7,095 nt of DNA from positions 1 through 7,095 of the forward strand of contig DAIRVC010000144.1 of NCBI GenBank assembly GCA_036803025.1. The letters run 5' to 3'. The notes beneath the pieces were generated by a model. The model did not search any database and was not told the DNA's origin. It saw nothing but the letters and a program-made list of their open reading frames with translations. The DNA comes from DAIRVC01 sp036803025. Lineage in GTDB: Bacteria; Chloroflexota; Anaerolineae; Anaerolineales; E44-bin32. A program made the position numbers and the translations under genes. Below are positions 5,171-7,095 of the stretch, one piece after another (position 1 is the stretch's first letter; each line of letters begins with the position of its first letter).

Positions 5171-6109
5171 ATGGACAGCAATTCAGCCACATCCCCATCC
5201 GGGCGGCTCGACCTGCCTCCCCTTGGTGTTGGAACCTGGGCCTGGGGTGACCGCCGCGTCTGGGGATACGAACGGGACTACGGCCGCCCGGAGGTGGAGC
5301 AGGCCTTCTGGGCCAGCCTGGATGCCGGCCTGAACTTCTTCGATACGGCTGAGGTCTATGGTTTCGGCACCTCCGAGCGCATCCTGGGGGAGCTCCTGCG
5401 CTCGAGCGGGAAGCCGGCGTTGGTTGCCACCAAGTACGCTCCGTTTCGCCCCACTGCCGGCTCGCTGCACCGCGCCCTGAACGGCAGCCTGCACCGCCTG
5501 GGATTGGAACGGGTCGATCTTTACCAGATCCATTTCCCCCCATTCTTCCTTCGTATCGAGCCCTTGATGGATGCGCTGGCCGAGGTGGTCGCTGCCGGCA
5601 AGGCCGGCGCGGTCGGCGTCAGCAACTTCAACGCCGCCCAAATGCGCCGGGCGCACGATGCCCTGGCCCGGCACGGAATCCGCCTGGCGTCCAACCAGGT
5701 CGAGTACAGCCTGCTCGATCGGACGCCGGAATCGGACGGCGTGCTCCGCACCTGTCGCGAGCTCGGCGTCGTCCTGATCGCCTACAGCCCCCTGGCCATG
5801 GGCTGGCTGGGCGGCCGCTACAGCCCGGGCGACCGGAGGCTGCCCGGGCGGCTGAATCGCTACCTGCGCGCCCACGGGGAGGAGGCGCTCACCGCCGCGC
5901 TCCGGCGAGTTTCGGAAATCGCCGAGACGCGATCCAAGACCCCGGCTCAGGTGGCCCTCAACTGGCTGCTGCAGCAGGATGGCGTCGTCGTCATCCCGGG
6001 AGCCAAGAACGCTGCACAGGCCCGCCAGAACGCCGGGGCGCTTGGCTGGCGTCTGACCGCCGACGAGCAAGCCGCCCTCGACCAGGTCACCCGGCCGGCG
6101 CGCCGCTAG
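5171..6109 (+). CDS. Aldo/keto reductase
   Basis: 312-aa cytoplasmic NAD(P)H-dependent oxidoreductase of the AKR superfamily, a (beta/alpha)8 barrel. The catalytic tetrad is intact: Asp58 and Tyr63 in FFDTAEVYG, Lys88 in ATKYAPF, and His121 in LYQIHFPP. Also seen: GVGTWAWGD at the N-terminus, GVSNFNAAQMRRA, SNQVEYSLLDR, AYSPLAMGWLGGRY, and VVIPGAKNAAQARQNAGAL near the end, the cofactor-phosphate region where the usual Ser/Arg contacts are replaced by Lys/Gln-Arg variants. The opening motif and YQIHFPP resemble plant-plastid and cyanobacterial reductases of the At1g06690 type, some of which act on pyridoxal; the substrate here is not decidable. The ATG at 5171 has GAGG only 3 nt upstream, a short spacer. 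No partner gene adjoins it; it appears monocistronic, after the hairpin-rich gap and before an independent promoter. Confidence 0.92.
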   Translation: MDSNSATSPSGRLDLPPLGVGTWAWGDRRVWGYERDYGRPEVEQAFWASLDAGLNFFDTAEVYGFGTSERILGELLRSSGKPALVATKYAPFRPTAGSLHRALNGSLHRLGLERVDLYQIHFPPFFLRIEPLMDALAEVVAAGKAGAVGVSNFNAAQMRRAHDALARHGIRLASNQVEYSLLDRTPESDGVLRTCRELGVVLIAYSPLAMGWLGGRYSPGDRRLPGRLNRYLRAHGEEALTAALRRVSEIAETRSKTPAQVALNWLLQQDGVVVIPGAKNAAQARQNAGALGWRLTADEQAALDQVTRPARR

Positions 6110-6134
6110 CCTCTTCACACGGCTCGCACGGGTC

Positions 6135-6170
6135 GGCGCGGGTTAGAAACCCATTAGATCCGGCGCCTTT
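6135..6170 (+). terminator. Possible terminator after the reductase gene
   Basis: GGGTT (6140-6144) and AACCC (6148-6152) form a short stem on an AGA loop. An outer GGCGC (6135-6139) pairs with GCGCC (6163-6167) across a 10-nt bulge and is followed by TTTGTCTT. The bulge makes it a weak terminator candidate, supported mainly by its place between stop codon and next promoter. Confidence 0.35.
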
Positions 6171-6173
6171 GTC

Positions 6174-6203
6174 TTGACTTCCCTTCCGCTGCGCCCGTAG
6201 AAT
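6174..6203 (+). promoter_or_regulatory. Promoter of the J-protein gene
   Basis: TTGACT (6174-6179, 5/6), an 18-bp spacer and TAGAAT (6198-6203, 5/6). Transcription would begin near 6210, about 17 nt before the ATG. No CIRCE heat-shock operator (TTAGCACTC and its inverse) is seen nearby, so HrcA control is not indicated. Confidence 0.65.
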
Positions 6204-6226
6204 CGTGGGGAGAGCATAGAGCGTTC

Positions 6227-7095
6227 ATGGACTACAAGGACTACTACAAGATCCTGGGCGTACCTCGCAATGCCGAGGCCAAGGATATCAAGCGAGCCTA
6301 TCGCAGTCTGGCCGTCAAGCATCACCCCGACAAGAATCCGGGTGACAAGCGAGCCGAAGAGCGATTCAAGGAGATCAACGAGGCCTACGAAGTCCTGGGG
6401 GATCCGTCCAAGCGCGCCAAGTACGATCAGCTGGGAGCATCCTACCAGGCCTGGCAACGCTCCGGCGGGGGCGGCGGTTTCGATTGGTCGCAGTGGACAG
6501 GCAGCGCCCCAGGCGGCATGCGCGTCGAGGTCGGCGACCTGGAAGAGCTCTTCGGCGGCGGCTTCTCTGATTTCTTCACCTCGATCTTTGGCGGGATGGG
6601 GCGTCAGCCTGGAGCCGGGCGCGCCCGCCCCCCGGCGCGCGACGCCGAGCTGGCCGTCGCCATCACGCTGGACGAAGCGTACAACGGAACGACGCGCACC
6701 ATCCGCCACAACGATCGCAAGCTCGAGGTCAAGATCCCGGCCGGCTCGCACACCGGCACGCGCGTGCGCATCCCGGCCGGCGGGAAGACTGGCGGCGGCG
6801 ACCTGTATCTGCGTGTCGAGGTGCAGCCCGATGCGCGCTACGAACAACGCGGCGAGGATATGTACACCGACGTCAGCGTCGATCTGTACACCGCCGTGCT
6901 GGGCGGCGAGGCCGCCGTGGAGACGCCCGGCGGCACGGTGGTCCTGACCATCCCGGCCGGCAGTCAGCCGGGCCAGACCTTCCGCCTGACCGGACGCGGC
7001 ATGCCGCGGCTGCGGCAGTCCCCCGAACATGGTGACCTGTACGCGCGGCTCAAGGTCCGCCTGCCGCAGCCGCTCAGTGATAAGGAGCGTGAGCT
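6227..7095 (+). CDS. CbpA-type DnaJ-family co-chaperone, 3'-truncated
   Basis: 289 codons are visible before the right edge; the family is usually 300-330 aa, so little is missing. Order: J-domain (about 4-70) with the HPD motif at 33-35, which stimulates DnaK's ATPase; a Gly/Phe-rich linker (about 70-135, including FDWSQW and LFGGGFSDFFTSIFGGMG); then two substrate-binding C-terminal domains, each carrying an IPAG strand (170-173, 182-185 and 242-245). There is no CxxCxGxG zinc-finger domain and not one cysteine in the visible part, so it is CbpA-like (type II/B) and not canonical DnaJ. It delivers unfolded protein to DnaK in the cytoplasm. The ATG at 6227 has GGGGAG at 6207-6212, a long spacer, or a weak GAG at 6219-6221. 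Usual grpE or dnaK neighbours are not visible. The loop before GDLYLR (residues 185-191) looks a few residues shorter than in typical family members. Confidence 0.93.
   Translation, partial: MDYKDYYKILGVPRNAEAKDIKRAYRSLAVKHHPDKNPGDKRAEERFKEINEAYEVLGDPSKRAKYDQLGASYQAWQRSGGGGGFDWSQWTGSAPGGMRVEVGDLEELFGGGFSDFFTSIFGGMGRQPGAGRARPPARDAELAVAITLDEAYNGTTRTIRHNDRKLEVKIPAGSHTGTRVRIPAGGKTGGGDLYLRVEVQPDARYEQRGEDMYTDVSVDLYTAVLGGEAAVETPGGTVVLTIPAGSQPGQTFRLTGRGMPRLRQSPEHGDLYARLKVRLPQPLSDKERE

Noticed and set aside
5183..6118. 311-codon minus-strand frame opposite the aldo/keto reductase gene
   Set aside because: Shadow of a gene with an intact AKR tetrad; it overlaps it almost end to end and has no promoter or recognisable domain.
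6110..6226. Heat-shock operator (CIRCE) before the J-protein gene
   Set aside because: No TTAGCACTC or its inverse occurs; the TTAGA words at 6143 and 6154 are not arranged as an inverted repeat.
6731..6961. Repeated ATCCCGGCCGG words in the J-protein gene
   Set aside because: They encode the IPAG strands that recur in DnaJ C-terminal domains, so they reflect protein structure rather than a DNA repeat.
6143..7030. Minus-strand and alternate plus-strand frames over the J-protein gene
   Set aside because: The frame from 6227 gives a textbook J-domain and C-terminal domains; the others are Arg/Ala/Ser-rich shadows.

Overview
The window is GC-rich (roughly two thirds G+C) and densely coded, with short intergenic gaps and GTG as well as ATG starts. 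It looks like a chromosomal fragment from a free-living bacterium. The zinc-finger-less J-protein, the style of the HTH domain and the CPBP protease all resemble Chloroflexota (Anaerolineae-like) proteins as I remember them. That placement is an inference; no rRNA or other marker gene is present. There are no tRNAs, insertion sequences or CRISPR arrays.

Left part (1-2368, + strand): a compact operon holds the 3' part of a family I CoA-transferase alpha subunit, its complete beta subunit 11 nt downstream, and a CPBP-family intramembrane protease 7 nt after that. The two transferase subunits should form one heteromeric enzyme moving CoA between carboxylic acids (glutaconate/3-oxoacid type).

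Middle (2369-3566, mostly - strand): a convergent boundary is followed by two leftward genes. One is a probable small Cys/His-rich protein of unknown function (2431-2814), under a near-consensus sigma-70-type promoter with a perfect palindrome at its predicted transcript start. The other is a 170-aa protein (2945-3457) joining a DUF7662-like N-terminal domain to a C-terminal XRE-type helix-turn-helix. The second gene is divergent from kynU, and the 109-bp space between them has -10 elements in both directions and a direct repeat of 11-bp period.

Right part (3567-7095, + strand): kynureninase (kynU), standing apart from other kynurenine-pathway genes; a 329-bp intergenic region rich in hairpins, including a good intrinsic terminator; an aldo/keto reductase with an intact catalytic tetrad; and the first 289 codons of a CbpA-type DnaJ homologue that runs off the right edge, with its own promoter. 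These three genes look like separate transcription units rather than one pathway.

I see no clearly new multi-gene system. The best candidates for something undescribed are the minus-strand pair at 2431-3457 with its palindromic promoter region, and the structured intergenic region at 4842-5170.
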